From: JAVMKJ01 sp031732875
Lineage (GTDB): Bacteria; Pseudomonadota; Gammaproteobacteria; Competibacterales; Competibacteraceae
Assembly (NCBI GenBank): GCA_031732875.1
Contig: JAVMKL010000066.1
Location: forward strand, 1-37,506
Length of the DNA stretch: 37,506 nucleotides
Direction: 5' to 3'
This document shows, one piece after another, positions 6,513 through 15,261 of this stretch. The translations under genes and the position numbers were made by a program. Under the pieces are notes generated by a model that saw only the letters and a list, made by a program, of their open reading frames with translations, searched no databases and was not told where the DNA came from. Position 1 is the stretch's first letter. Every line of letters begins with the position of its first letter.

Positions 6513-7136
6513 TCACCTCGGTTCCGATTCGTCGCCCCAGCGCGGCAGCAGCGCATGCGGAATGTCCAGTTGATCGAGGATTCTGGCCACGATGAAATCC
6601 ACCAGTTCCACGGCCCTGACCGGCCGGTAATAGAAACCGGGGTTGGCAGGGAGGATCACCGCGCCGGCACGGGCCAGCCGCAGCATGTTTTCCAGGTGGA
6701 TCACGGAAAGTGGAGTTTCTCGCACCGCCAGGATCAACTTGCGTCCCTCCTTGAGACTGACGTCGGCGGCCCGTTCCAGCAGGTTGTCGCTATTGCCGTT
6801 GGCGATGGCCGCCAGCGCGCCGGTGGTGCAGGGACAGACCACCATCGCCTGGGCCCGCGCCGAGCCGCTGGCCGGCGGCGCGGTCCATTCGTCCTGGCCA
6901 TAGACCCATAATTGCCCTGGATCGCAGCGGTACTGCTCGACCAGCGCCCGCTGGATGTCGCGCGGTCGGCCCGGCAGGCGCAAATCGGTTTCCATGTGGA
7001 TGACGATTTGGGCAGCTTTCGAGATCAGCAGTTGCACTGGCTGGCCGGCTTCCAGGAGGCAGTGCAGCAACCGCAGGCCGTAATCGGCACCGGACGCGCC
7101 GGTCATGCCGAGGATGATAGGGCGGGGGGCGGTCAT
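6513..7136 (-). CDS. ubiX: Flavin prenyltransferase UbiX
   Basis: A 207-residue protein, the usual length for UbiX. UbiX joins a dimethylallyl group to reduced FMN to make prenylated FMN, the cofactor of the UbiD decarboxylase in ubiquinone synthesis. Recognisable parts are the flavin-binding start GMTGASGADYG (10-20), the phosphate and isoprenoid region VVCPCTTGALAAIANGNSDN (99-118), RETPLS (139-144) and the closing PANPGFYYRP (163-172). It is soluble and cytoplasmic. It lies between mpl and the LON-domain gene, 23 bp from mpl. No ubiD lies in the window, so the partner enzyme must be elsewhere. Confidence 0.95.
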   Translation of the reverse strand: MTAPRPIILGMTGASGADYGLRLLHCLLEAGQPVQLLISKAAQIVIHMETDLRLPGRPRDIQRALVEQYRCDPGQLWVYGQDEWTAPPASGSARAQAMVVCPCTTGALAAIANGNSDNLLERAADVSLKEGRKLILAVRETPLSVIHLENMLRLARAGAVILPANPGFYYRPVRAVELVDFIVARILDQLDIPHALLPRWGDESEPR

Positions 7137-7159
7137 GGCGATGCTGGAAGATCTCGGAT

Positions 7160-8524
7160 TCAGACCGGCACGGTGGCCCGCAGCATTTGCAGCAACCGCT
7201 CGTGAATCCCGCCGAACCCGCCGTTGCTCATGATCAGCACTTGGCTTCCCGGCTTCGCTTGGGTATGGATGGCAGCAAGCGTGTCATCGAGCGAATGGCA
7301 GACCTGCCCGCGCGGTCCGAGCGCCGCCGCCACCGCGCCCAAATCCCAGCCGAGATCGGGCGCCTGATACAGCACCACCGCATCGGCCGCCGCCAGCGCC
7401 GGCGCCAGACTGTCCTTGAACACGCCCAGCTTCATGGTGTTGGAGCGCGGCTCCAGCACCGCGATGATCGGTTGCGAGCCGACCCGGGCGCGCAATCCCG
7501 CCAGCGTGGTCGCGATCGCGGTCGGATGGTGAGCGAAATCGTCGTAAACCACCACACCGTCGACCGCGCCGCGCGGCTCCAGTCGTCGCTTCACGCCCTG
7601 AAAATCCCGCAATGCTTCGATGGCGCTCTCTATCGGCACGCCTGCATGGCGGGCGGCGGCGAGAGCCGCCAGGGCATTGTGGACGTTGTGCAGTCCCAGT
7701 TGGCTCCATTCGACCCGACCCTGCCGCTGGTCTCGGAGCCATACCTCGAAAGCACTGCCGTCCGGGGCGATGTCCCGCGCTTCCCATGCGCCCGTTCCGA
7801 AATGTTCCACCGGCGTCCAACAGCCCATTGCCAGCACTTCGGCAAGATGGGAGTCTTGCCCGTTTGCGACGATCAATCCAGCGCCGGGTACCGTCCGTAA
7901 CAGGTGATGGAATTGGCGTTGGATTGCCGCTAGATCGGGGAAGATGTCGGCATGATCGAATTCCAGATTGTTGAGGATCAGGGTACGTGGCCGGTAATGG
8001 ACGAACTTGGATCGCTTGTCGAAGAACGCCGTGTCGTACTCGTCAGCCTCCACCACGAAAAAGCGGCCCTGGCCCAGCCGCGCCGACCGGCCGAAATTGG
8101 CCGGAATGCCGCCGATCAGAAAGCCCGGCGCCAGCCCGGCATATTCCAGAATCCAGGCGAGCAAACTGCTGGTGCTGGTCTTGCCGTGGGTACCGGCCAC
8201 CGCCAGAACGTGGCGGTCGCGCAACACATGATCCGCCAGCCAGGCCGGCCCGGAGGTGTACGGCAGACCGTCGTCGAGCAGAGCCTCGACGATCGGTCGA
8301 CCCCGACTCATCACGTTGCCGACCACGACCATATCCGGCTGGAACTCGGCGAGTTGTTCCGGCGCGTAGCCCTCGCGCAACGCGATGCCGGCCTCGGCCA
8401 ATTGGGTGCTCATCGGCGGATAGACGCCGGCGTCGCAGCCGGAGACGGCATGTCCCGCCGCGCGGGCCAGCAGGGCGACGCCGGCCATGAAGGTGCCGCA
8501 AATGCCCAGAATGTGGATGTGCAT
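7160..8524 (-). CDS. mpl: UDP-N-acetylmuramate:L-Ala-gamma-D-Glu-meso-DAP ligase (murein recycling)
   Basis: A 454-residue Mur-ligase family enzyme that attaches the recycled tripeptide L-Ala-D-Glu-meso-DAP to UDP-MurNAc, so that old wall peptides re-enter synthesis. The N-terminal nucleotide fold begins MHIHILGICGTFMAGVALLA, and the ATP loop is GTHGKTSTSS at 111-120. VEADEYDTAFFDKRSKFVHYRP and the later YDDFAHHPTAI separate Mpl from MurC. It is cytoplasmic. The gene lies next to ubiX and upstream of the dcw cluster in the opposite direction, while murC itself is at 21452-22897, so the cell has both de novo and recycling routes. Confidence 0.95.
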   Translation of the reverse strand: MHIHILGICGTFMAGVALLARAAGHAVSGCDAGVYPPMSTQLAEAGIALREGYAPEQLAEFQPDMVVVGNVMSRGRPIVEALLDDGLPYTSGPAWLADHVLRDRHVLAVAGTHGKTSTSSLLAWILEYAGLAPGFLIGGIPANFGRSARLGQGRFFVVEADEYDTAFFDKRSKFVHYRPRTLILNNLEFDHADIFPDLAAIQRQFHHLLRTVPGAGLIVANGQDSHLAEVLAMGCWTPVEHFGTGAWEARDIAPDGSAFEVWLRDQRQGRVEWSQLGLHNVHNALAALAAARHAGVPIESAIEALRDFQGVKRRLEPRGAVDGVVVYDDFAHHPTAIATTLAGLRARVGSQPIIAVLEPRSNTMKLGVFKDSLAPALAAADAVVLYQAPDLGWDLGAVAAALGPRGQVCHSLDDTLAAIHTQAKPGSQVLIMSNGGFGGIHERLLQMLRATVPV

Positions 8525-8575
8525 TACAGAGTCTCCCCGTCCGGTTCGGGAGCGGGACGGTTCAGTACGGTAGTG

Positions 8576-9088
8576 TCAACCGCCTTGCGGTCCGATCCAG
8601 CCGGTCAGCATCCAGGACAGAAAGGTGTAGCCCAAGGCGTACAGCGCGCCAACCCAGATCGGAGCGTTGAAGGCATGGCGCAGGATGTGAGCCATGATCG
8701 CGATGCTCCAGGCTATCAGCGCCAGCATCAGCACCGACGGCAAATCGGTATCACCGCCCGCCCCCTGGCGGGAGATCCAGCTGACCAACGGCAGCGTCAG
8801 CAGGCCCATCAGGGTGCCGGTACCGGTGAGGGCGCTCAGGGTCTGCTCGAAACGTTTGGGGTGCCGGTGCAGGGTCAGAGCCAGGTAGAGCAACCCACCC
8901 AGCAGCACCATGTCCAGCAGGATTTGCAGCAGGGCGACCGGGACGGGCGTGCCGATCAGCAGCACCAGCAGGCCGGACAGTCCGTAGGCCAGCAGGCAGG
9001 CTTTCAACAGCGGCATCGAGGCCGGTACGTCTTGTGGGCCCTTGCGGAACAGGCAGATGTCCAGGAACAGGTTAAACAGGGCGCTCAT
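8576..9088 (-). CDS. Multi-helix membrane protein, Yip1-like
   Basis: A 170-residue protein. The ATG at 9088 falls 4 bp after the hslO stop, so I use it rather than upstream codons that overlap hslO. The start MSALFNLFLDICLFRKGPQDVP is amphipathic, and about five hydrophobic stretches follow (near 29-47, 50-72, 86-105, 118-136 and 141-164). The layout resembles Yip1-type small membrane proteins, but no diagnostic motif lets me be sure. It is likely translated from the hslO transcript. Its function is unknown. Confidence 0.75.
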   Translation of the reverse strand: MSALFNLFLDICLFRKGPQDVPASMPLLKACLLAYGLSGLLVLLIGTPVPVALLQILLDMVLLGGLLYLALTLHRHPKRFEQTLSALTGTGTLMGLLTLPLVSWISRQGAGGDTDLPSVLMLALIAWSIAIMAHILRHAFNAPIWVGALYALGYTFLSWMLTGWIGPQGG

Positions 9089-9092
9089 GAGT

Positions 9093-9965
9093 TCAGTGGC
9101 AGGTGGAGGAAACATCCGGAGCAGTGGCCGCGAACAGTCCGGCGATATCGATGGGGTCGAAGGCATAACGGTGACCGCAGAATTCGCAGTCCACGTTCAG
9201 TGTATCCCGTTCCGCGAGCGCCCGCCGGAGTTCGGCCTCGTCCAGCGCGCGCAGCATGGCGGCGGTGCGCTCCCGCGAGCAGGTGCAACGATAGCGGAAA
9301 CCCCGCGGTGCGAACAACCTCACATCTTCTTCGGCGAACAGCCGTCGTACCAGATCGGGCGCGTCCAACTCCAGCAGTTCGGCCGGTTGCAGGGTGGCGG
9401 CCAGCAGGCCAAGCCGGTTCCAGGCGTCGGCGTCGTCACCGGTGGCGCCGGGCAGTTTCTGCAACAGCAGGCCGGCGGCGGTTCGCTCGTCGGCGGCCAG
9501 CCGGATCCGGGTGGGCAACTGTTCCGACCGCCCGAAATAGTCTTCCAGGGCTTCCGCCAGCGACCCGCCATGCAAGCCGACCACGCCTTGGTAAGGATCC
9601 TGGCCCAGCCCGAGGTCGAGGGTCAGAATTAGCGTGCCATCGTCGCACAACTCCCGCAGCGCCGCGGGTGCCGGTTCGCCATCCCAGCGGGCCAGTCCCC
9701 GCAGGGTATGATGGGAGCTGACCTGTACTATCAGCAGCCGCAACGGTCCACGCGCCTGGATTTGCAAGGTCAGCAGTCCATCGAACTTGATGCTGGCCGA
9801 CAGAAGGACAGCGGCGGCCACGGCCTCGCCCAGTACCTGCCGTACCGCCGGCGGATAGGCGCGGCGCTCCAGCACCGTCCGCCAGGCGAGGTCGAGTTGC
9901 GCGAGTTCGCCGCGGATCGGCAGGTTTTCGAACAGGAAACGTTGTAGGCGGTCGCGATTGTCCAT
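9093..9965 (-). CDS. hslO: Redox-regulated chaperone Hsp33
   Basis: A 290-residue cytoplasmic holdase that is switched on by oxidation. In the reduced state four cysteines hold a zinc ion; oxidants form two disulfides, release the zinc and unfold a linker that binds damaged proteins. The cysteines are visible: C227 and C229 in CTCSRE and C260 and C263 in CEFCG, the exact CxC and CxxC pair of the family. The N-terminal domain shows RGELAQLDLAW and LTLQIQARGPLRLL. It is the first gene of the minus-strand block and is divergent from mraZ across 345 bp. Confidence 0.96.
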   Translation of the reverse strand: MDNRDRLQRFLFENLPIRGELAQLDLAWRTVLERRAYPPAVRQVLGEAVAAAVLLSASIKFDGLLTLQIQARGPLRLLIVQVSSHHTLRGLARWDGEPAPAALRELCDDGTLILTLDLGLGQDPYQGVVGLHGGSLAEALEDYFGRSEQLPTRIRLAADERTAAGLLLQKLPGATGDDADAWNRLGLLAATLQPAELLELDAPDLVRRLFAEEDVRLFAPRGFRYRCTCSRERTAAMLRALDEAELRRALAERDTLNVDCEFCGHRYAFDPIDIAGLFAATAPDVSSTCH

Positions 9966-10215
9966 GGCGATGGGTGGTCGGTTGCCGGATCGTTCGGTGT
10001 GGATTCAAAAGTACCTGCTTGCAAACGCTTTAACAAGGTGGGAACGCAAGTGACGCGGATGCCCTTCGAAGCGCTCCGTCACGCGACTGGACAAATCTCC
10101 GGATAGAGAGGCTTTGGCCCGTGTCAATCGCGGGATAATTTGTCATCGATAATTTTTATAAAACACAAGTAGTTGTATTTAAATGACTTTAAAAAATTTT
10201 ATTCGGTGGATTTTC

Positions 10216-10245
10216 TTGACAGCGGCGGGTTGGCCTACCTATAGT
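10216..10245 (+). promoter_or_regulatory. dcw cluster promoter
   Basis: A sigma-70 type promoter: TTGACA at 10216-10221, an 18-bp spacer and TATAGT at 10240-10245. It is followed directly by the MraZ repeats, so the start of transcription, expected near 10252, would fall inside the operator. Confidence 0.75.
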
Positions 10246-10247
10246 TA

Positions 10248-10273
10248 GTGGCGAAAAGTGGGAGAAAGTGGGG
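10248..10273 (+). promoter_or_regulatory. MraZ operator: three GTGG repeats at 10-bp spacing
   Basis: GTGGCG (10248), GTGGGA (10258) and GTGGGG (10268) follow one another exactly every 10 bases. Direct repeats of TGGG with 5-bp gaps upstream of mraZ are the known binding site of the MraZ ring, which represses its own operon. Placing them over the transcription start fits repression. Confidence 0.85.
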
Positions 10274-10274
10274 C

Positions 10275-10290
10275 AGCAGGCGCCCCTGCT
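10275..10290 (+). promoter_or_regulatory. Small hairpin in the mraZ leader
   Basis: AGCAGG pairs with CCTGCT across the 4-base loop CGCC. It lies between the MraZ repeats and the AAAGG ribosome site (10297-10301) and could influence translation of mraZ from its TTG start. No function is shown. Confidence 0.4.
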
Positions 10291-10310
10291 TATAGTAAAG
10301 GCATAACCTA

Positions 10311-10766
10311 TTGTTTAGGGGGATCAATCCGCTATCGCTGGACGGCAAGGGTCGGTTGTCGGTGCCGGCCAAATATCGCCAGCCTTTACTGGACGCCGAT
10401 GGGGGCCAGATGGTTCTGACCGTCGATCGCGACCGCTGCCTGCTGCTCTATTCCCTGAGCGTTTGGGAAGACGTCGAACGCAAGCTTATCCAACTCTCCA
10501 GCACCAACAAACGCGCCCGTGCCCTGAAACGGTTGCTGCTGGGACATGCCGAAGAGTGCTGCCTGGACGCCAGCGGCCGGATTCTGCTGCCGGCCCCCTT
10601 GCGGGAGTTCGCCAGCCTGGACAAGCGGGTAGTGCTGGTGGGGCAGGGTAACAAGTTTGAAATCTGGAACGAAGAGGCTTGGTACGCCTGGCGGGAATCG
10701 CTGCTGGCGGATGGCGGGAGTGAGAGTGGCGAGTCCTTGTCCGACCTGGATTCCCTGGCGTTCTAG
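10311..10766 (+). CDS. mraZ: Transcriptional regulator MraZ
   Basis: A 151-residue protein of two SpoVT/AbrB-like halves, the normal MraZ length. It binds the repeats in front of its own gene and controls the dcw cluster. The two DxxxR DNA-binding motifs are visible: DGKGR at 11-15 and DASGR at 86-90. Translation starts at TTG 10311, because the family begins MFRGIN and these codons follow directly; AAAGG lies 9 bases upstream. A rare TTG start may keep the level low. It is the first gene of the cluster, and rsmH begins 2 bp after its stop. Confidence 0.96.
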   Translation: MFRGINPLSLDGKGRLSVPAKYRQPLLDADGGQMVLTVDRDRCLLLYSLSVWEDVERKLIQLSSTNKRARALKRLLLGHAEECCLDASGRILLPAPLREFASLDKRVVLVGQGNKFEIWNEEAWYAWRESLLADGGSESGESLSDLDSLAF

Positions 10767-10768
10767 AC

Positions 10769-11707
10769 ATGGTGGATACGGTGCTGTCGCATCGGCCGGT
10801 TCTGTTGACCGAGACGTTGGCCGCGCTGGAAATCCGCCCGGGTGGCCGCTACGTGGATGCCACATTCGGTTGTGGCGGCCATGCGGCGGCGATTCTGGAA
10901 CGGCTTGGGCCGGAGGGAAAATTGCTGGCCCTGGACCGCGATCCGGAAGCGGAACGCCGTGCGATGGCCCGCTTTGGCGACGATGACCGGTTCGATTTCG
11001 TACGGGCGGCTTTCAGCCGGCTGGCCGGAGTAATCGCGAAATGCGGATGGTCCGGCCGGGTGAGTGGAATACTGCTCGATCTGGGCGTGTCATCGCCGCA
11101 GTTGGACGACGCGGCGCGCGGGTTCGGGTTCGGTCGGGACGGACCGCTGGACATGCGCATGGATCCGACCGTCGGCAGCGGCGCGACGGAATGGCTCGAT
11201 CGGGTGGCCGAGGCGGAACTCGACCGAGTATTGGCGGAACTCGGTGAGGAACGGTTTCATCGACGGATCGCCCGTTCCATTATCGCGGCCCGTCGGCAGG
11301 CGCCGATCGCGACCACGGCGCGCCTGGCGGAGATCGTTGCCGCGGCCGTACCCACCCGCGAACCCGGCAAACATCCGGCCACTCGCGCGTTTCAGGCCAT
11401 CCGGATTGCGATCAACGATGAGTTGGGCGAATTGCGGGCGGTGTTACCGCAAGCGGTGGCGGCGTTGGCGCCCGGCGGGCGGCTGGCGGTGGTCAGTTTC
11501 CATTCGCTGGAGGACCGAATGGTCAAGCGGTTCATGCGGGAGCAGGCGCGGGGGCGGGAACTGCCGCCGGATCTCCCGGTTGTGGGAGTGCCAGAAGGGA
11601 TGACCCTGCGGCTGGTCGGGCGGCCGGCGCGGCCCGGCGCCGCGGAAGTCTCCACCAATCCCCGGGCGCGCAGCGCCACGCTGCGGGTGGCGGAACGGCT
11701 GGGATGA
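10769..11707 (+). CDS. rsmH: 16S rRNA (cytosine-1402-N4)-methyltransferase RsmH
   Basis: A 312-residue SAM-dependent enzyme (older name MraW) that methylates N4 of C1402 in the decoding centre of 16S rRNA. The SAM-binding motif DATFGCGGHA is at residues 30-39, and the family phrase LLDLGVSSPQLDDAARGFGF follows. The C-terminal part has ATRAFQAIRIAINDEL and VSFHSLEDRMVKRF, both diagnostic. It starts with ATG 2 bp after mraZ. Its stop overlaps the ftsL start by four bases (ATGA), which suggests coupled translation. Confidence 0.97.
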   Translation: MVDTVLSHRPVLLTETLAALEIRPGGRYVDATFGCGGHAAAILERLGPEGKLLALDRDPEAERRAMARFGDDDRFDFVRAAFSRLAGVIAKCGWSGRVSGILLDLGVSSPQLDDAARGFGFGRDGPLDMRMDPTVGSGATEWLDRVAEAELDRVLAELGEERFHRRIARSIIAARRQAPIATTARLAEIVAAAVPTREPGKHPATRAFQAIRIAINDELGELRAVLPQAVAALAPGGRLAVVSFHSLEDRMVKRFMREQARGRELPPDLPVVGVPEGMTLRLVGRPARPGAAEVSTNPRARSATLRVAERLG

Positions 11708-11979
11708 AGAACCAGATCCTGCTGATCGCGTTTCTGACCAGCGCCGTGTTCGGTTCCGGCGTGGGCGTGATTTACACCCAGCACGCCAACCGACAGTTGT
11801 TCGTTCAGTTGCAGAAGCTGCAGGCTGAACGGGACGACCTCGAAGTCGAATGGGAATTGTTGCAACTGGAGCAAAGCACGCTGATCACGGATGCAGCGGT
11901 GGAGGAGACGGCACGGATGCGACTTAACATGCTGACCCCGGATCCTGGCGAGGTTTTGTACATCACGCCCCATGAATAA
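11704..11979 (+). CDS. ftsL: Cell division protein FtsL
   Basis: A 91-residue bitopic membrane protein. One transmembrane segment lies near residues 4-22, followed by a periplasmic coiled coil (about 27-60, rich in Leu, Gln and Glu: QLFVQLQKLQAERDDLEVEW). FtsL pairs with FtsB and activates FtsWI at the septum. The family is poorly conserved, so the call rests on size, topology and its place between rsmH and ftsI. The phrase ARMRLNMLTPDPGEVLYI is typical of FtsL C-termini. Its end overlaps the ftsI start by 8 bases. Confidence 0.92.
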   Translation: MKNQILLIAFLTSAVFGSGVGVIYTQHANRQLFVQLQKLQAERDDLEVEWELLQLEQSTLITDAAVEETARMRLNMLTPDPGEVLYITPHE

Positions 11980-13741
11980 GGCGCTCAACAAAAGAAACTC
12001 CTCGGACGCGCGGCTGCGACGGATGCTGGCGTTCGTCCGTGCGATGACTCGAGAAGGCCTGCTGCTGAGCCTGCTGCTGGCGGCGGCGGGCGGCATGGTC
12101 GCGCGCGCGGCCTACCTGCAACTGGTCCACAAGGATTTTCTGCGGGAACAGGGGGACGAGCGCTTCCTGCGCGTGGTGGAGGTGCCGGCGCATCGGGGGA
12201 TGATCGTGGACCGCAACGGCGAGCCGCTGGCGGTCAGCTCTCCGGTTGATTCGATCTGGGCACAGCCGGGGGAACTGCTTCAGCAGCGCGATCGCTGGCC
12301 GAAACTGGCGGCGTTGCTGGAAACGACGGTGCCGGAGCTGGAAAAGAAGCTGGCGGGACGAGAAACCCGCCAGTTCGTTTATCTGCGCCGGCACCTGGCA
12401 CCGAGCGTGGCCCAACAGATCGTCCAGCTCGGGATTCCCGGCGTGTACGCGCAACGCGAATACCGTCGTTACTATCCGGATGCCGAGGTGACCTCGCATC
12501 TGCTGGGTTTCACCGATATCGACGATGTCGGGCAGGAAGGTTTCGAAAAGACCTTCGACGGGCAATTGCGCGGTATCCCCGGCCAGAAACGGGTGATCAA
12601 GGATCGGCTGGGCCGGATCGTCGAAGATGTGGAAAGCGTCCGGATTCCGCAACCGGGCCAGCAATTGACGTTGAGCATCGACCGGCGGTTGCAGTACATG
12701 GCCTATCGTGCGCTCAAGGCGGCGGTGATGGAACACCAGGCCAGCGCCGGTTCGGCGGTGATCGTCGATGTCCGGACCGGCGAGATCCTGGCAATGGTGG
12801 ATCAACCGGCGGGCAATCCCAACAACCGCGCGGAATTGCAGGGCGATCTGTTGCGCAATCGCGCGGTCACCGATGTCTACGAACCGGGTTCGACCATGAA
12901 GCCGTTCACGATTTCCATGGCCCTGGAGAGCGGCAAGTGGACGCCGAGCACTCCGGTGGATGCCAGGGGACCGCTCAGGATCGGGCGCTATTTTGTTCGC
13001 GACGTGCACAATTACGGCGTGATCGACGTGACCCGCGTCATCAGCAAATCCAGCAATGTCGGGACCACCAAGATCGCGCTGTCGATGCCAATGGAGCGGT
13101 TGTGGAAGCTGTACAGGGACGTCGGTTTCGGTGCGCCGAGTGGAATGGGTCTGAGCGGGGAACAGCCCGGTGTGCTGCATCACTTCAGCAAGTGGGGCGG
13201 CGAGATCGGGCATGCCAACCATTCGTTTGGTTACGGGCTGTCCATTACCATGTTGCAACTGGCCCAGGCCTATACCGTGCTGGCAGCGGACGGCATTCGG
13301 CGGCCGTTGACCATTCTCAAGCGCGACGAACCGCTCGATCCCTCCGAGGAACGGCGGGTCTTGTCGGCCCAGGCGGTACGGCAGGTGCGGGCGATGCTGG
13401 AGCAGGCCGTGACCAAGGAAGGGACCGGCGCCAAGGCTGCGGTGCCTGGCTTCCGGGTGGCTGGCAAGACCGGAACGGTGCATAAAATCGTCAACGGCCA
13501 CTATGCCAAAAACCGCTATTTCTCTCTGTTCGCCGGCATGGTACCGGCCAGTAATCCTCGCCTGGTGATGGCGATCATCATCGACGAACCGAAAGGCGGA
13601 GCCTATTACGGCGGCGCGGTGGCGGCGCCGGTGTTCGGCAGAACCATGGGGGGAGTATTGCGCGTTCTGAATATCACTCCGGACGACATGCCGAGCATGA
13701 GGATCGCCGGCGCGCCCGCGCCGGCGGGAGCGAATCCTTGA
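11972..13741 (+). CDS. ftsI: Septal peptidoglycan transpeptidase FtsI (PBP3)
   Basis: A 589-residue class B penicillin-binding protein that cross-links septal peptidoglycan and is the partner of FtsW. A single N-terminal membrane anchor lies near residues 30-47, followed by the pedestal domain (AHRGMIVDRNGEPLAVSSP). The transpeptidase motifs are complete: SxxK is STMK at 307-310 with the acyl-acceptor Ser307, SxN is SSN at 360-362, and KTG is at 499-501. Length and motif spacing match E. coli FtsI closely. The start ATG at 11972 lies inside the end of ftsL, and the stop overlaps the TTG start of murE. Confidence 0.97.
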   Translation: MNKALNKRNSSDARLRRMLAFVRAMTREGLLLSLLLAAAGGMVARAAYLQLVHKDFLREQGDERFLRVVEVPAHRGMIVDRNGEPLAVSSPVDSIWAQPGELLQQRDRWPKLAALLETTVPELEKKLAGRETRQFVYLRRHLAPSVAQQIVQLGIPGVYAQREYRRYYPDAEVTSHLLGFTDIDDVGQEGFEKTFDGQLRGIPGQKRVIKDRLGRIVEDVESVRIPQPGQQLTLSIDRRLQYMAYRALKAAVMEHQASAGSAVIVDVRTGEILAMVDQPAGNPNNRAELQGDLLRNRAVTDVYEPGSTMKPFTISMALESGKWTPSTPVDARGPLRIGRYFVRDVHNYGVIDVTRVISKSSNVGTTKIALSMPMERLWKLYRDVGFGAPSGMGLSGEQPGVLHHFSKWGGEIGHANHSFGYGLSITMLQLAQAYTVLAADGIRRPLTILKRDEPLDPSEERRVLSAQAVRQVRAMLEQAVTKEGTGAKAAVPGFRVAGKTGTVHKIVNGHYAKNRYFSLFAGMVPASNPRLVMAIIIDEPKGGAYYGGAVAAPVFGRTMGGVLRVLNITPDDMPSMRIAGAPAPAGANP

Positions 13742-15261
13742 ACCGCGCGAGGCGGTTCGCTCTGGGCGAGCTGCTGGTGGGCTTTGCCGAGGTGCCGGCG
13801 GCCCTGACCGATCGACCGGTGACCGGTCTGGCGGCCGACAGTCGGGAAGTCCGGTCGGGCGAGGTGTTCCTGGCGGTGCGCGGCGGACGCCGGCACGGCC
13901 TGGAGTTTCTGGATGCGGTGCGGGCGGCGGGCGTGCTGGCGGTGCTTTGGGAACCTCCCTACGCCGGCGCGCCGCCGGTCGGGGAGGCATTACCGCCGCT
14001 GCTGGCCGTGCCGGAACTGCGCCGGAAGATGGGCTCGATCGCCAGCCGGTTTTACGGCGAACCCTCCCGGCGCTTGCGGGTCGTGGGCATTACCGGAACC
14101 GATGGCAAGACGTCCTGCGCCCATTTCATCGCCCAGGCGCTGAGCGATGCCGAACGGGGGCCGTGCGGCCTTCTCGGCACCTTGGGCGCGGGCGTTTATG
14201 GCGAAACTCAGCCTTCACCGCACACCACGCCGGATTCCCTGAGCGTGCAGCGCTGGCTGGCCGAACTGGTCGCCAGTGGCGGGCATCACGCGACGATGGA
14301 AGTCTCGTCGCACGCCTTGGATCAGGGGCGGGTAAACGGCGTCGAATTCGCGGTGGCCGTGCTGACCAATCTGACCCGCGATCATCTGGACTATCACGGC
14401 ACGCCGGAGGCCTACGCGGCGGCCAAGCGCCGCCTGTTTTTCGAACACCGGCCGCGCTGGGCGGTATTGAATCTGGACGACGGCTTCGGCCGCGACATGG
14501 CCGCCGATCCGCGCGGCGAATTCCAGGTCGTCGGTTACGGCCTGGGCGAGCGGCCCGAGCGGTTGGAGCGATTCGTCTGGGGCGAAGGGTTGGAGCTGAC
14601 GCCGGCCGGTCTGAGGATGGGAATCCGTTCCTCTTGGGGCGATGGCGATTTGCGGGTGGAACTGCTGGGACGATTCAACGCCGGCAACGTCCTGGCGGCC
14701 CTGGCGACCCTGCTGGCGCTGGAAATGCCGTTCCCCGAAGCACTGGCGCGGTTGGCGCGAACGGCTGCGGTGCCGGGTCGGATGGAGCGGTTGGGCGACG
14801 CGGCCGGCCAGCCGCGGGTGGTGGTCGATTATGCCCACACGCCCCACGCGCTGGAACAGGTATTGGACGCTCTGCGGGAGCACGGCGGCGGCCGGCGGTG
14901 GTGCGTGTTCGGTTGCGGCGGCGACCGCGATCCCGGCAAGCGACCCCTGATGGGTGCGGTGGCCGAGCGGCTGGCCGACCGGGTGATCGTGACCGACGAC
15001 AATCCGCGTACCGAGGATCCGGGGCGGATCGTCCGCGACATTATGGCCGGCATGAACCATCCGGAGGCGGTGGTAGTGCTCCGGGACCGTCGCGCTGCCA
15101 TTCTCCACGCGCTGGTCGAGGCCAAAGCCGGCGATATCGTGCTGATCGCCGGCAAGGGGCACGAGGATTATCAGATTATCGGTACCGAGCGTCTGCCGTT
15201 CAGCGATCGCGCGATCGCGCGCGAGATTTTGTTTGCCCACGACCGGAACGAGGCCGCGTGA
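13738..15261 (+). CDS. murE: UDP-MurNAc-L-Ala-D-Glu:meso-DAP ligase MurE
   Basis: A 507-residue Mur ligase that adds the third residue of the stem peptide in the cytoplasm. The ATP loop GITGTDGKTS is at 117-126, TTPDSL and the HxxDYHGTPEAY region are present, and the DNPR motif at 421-424 marks specificity for meso-diaminopimelate rather than lysine. That agrees with the Mpl gene in the same window. Translation appears to start at TTG 13738, overlapping the ftsI stop (TTGA). The weak start codon and the overlap suggest coupling. murF starts directly after its stop. Confidence 0.96.
   Translation: MNRARRFALGELLVGFAEVPAALTDRPVTGLAADSREVRSGEVFLAVRGGRRHGLEFLDAVRAAGVLAVLWEPPYAGAPPVGEALPPLLAVPELRRKMGSIASRFYGEPSRRLRVVGITGTDGKTSCAHFIAQALSDAERGPCGLLGTLGAGVYGETQPSPHTTPDSLSVQRWLAELVASGGHHATMEVSSHALDQGRVNGVEFAVAVLTNLTRDHLDYHGTPEAYAAAKRRLFFEHRPRWAVLNLDDGFGRDMAADPRGEFQVVGYGLGERPERLERFVWGEGLELTPAGLRMGIRSSWGDGDLRVELLGRFNAGNVLAALATLLALEMPFPEALARLARTAAVPGRMERLGDAAGQPRVVVDYAHTPHALEQVLDALREHGGGRRWCVFGCGGDRDPGKRPLMGAVAERLADRVIVTDDNPRTEDPGRIVRDIMAGMNHPEAVVVLRDRRAAILHALVEAKAGDIVLIAGKGHEDYQIIGTERLPFSDRAIAREILFAHDRNEAA

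Larger units (their letters stand above)
9966..10310. promoter_or_regulatory. Divergent intergenic region between hslO and mraZ
   Basis: This 345-bp stretch has no gene. The right half holds the dcw promoter and MraZ operator, listed separately. A run from about 10139 to 10215 is strikingly AT-rich, just upstream of the -35 box, and could act as an UP element. For hslO a candidate minus-strand promoter is TTGACA (10122-10127, reverse) with TATCCG (10100-10105, reverse) and a 16-bp spacer. I saw no convincing sigma-32 heat-shock promoter. Confidence 0.5.

Noticed and set aside
7952..9721. 589-codon plus-strand frame across mpl and hslO
   Set aside because: It is the antisense shadow of mpl, the Yip1-like gene and hslO; the product is low-complexity and has no recognisable domain.
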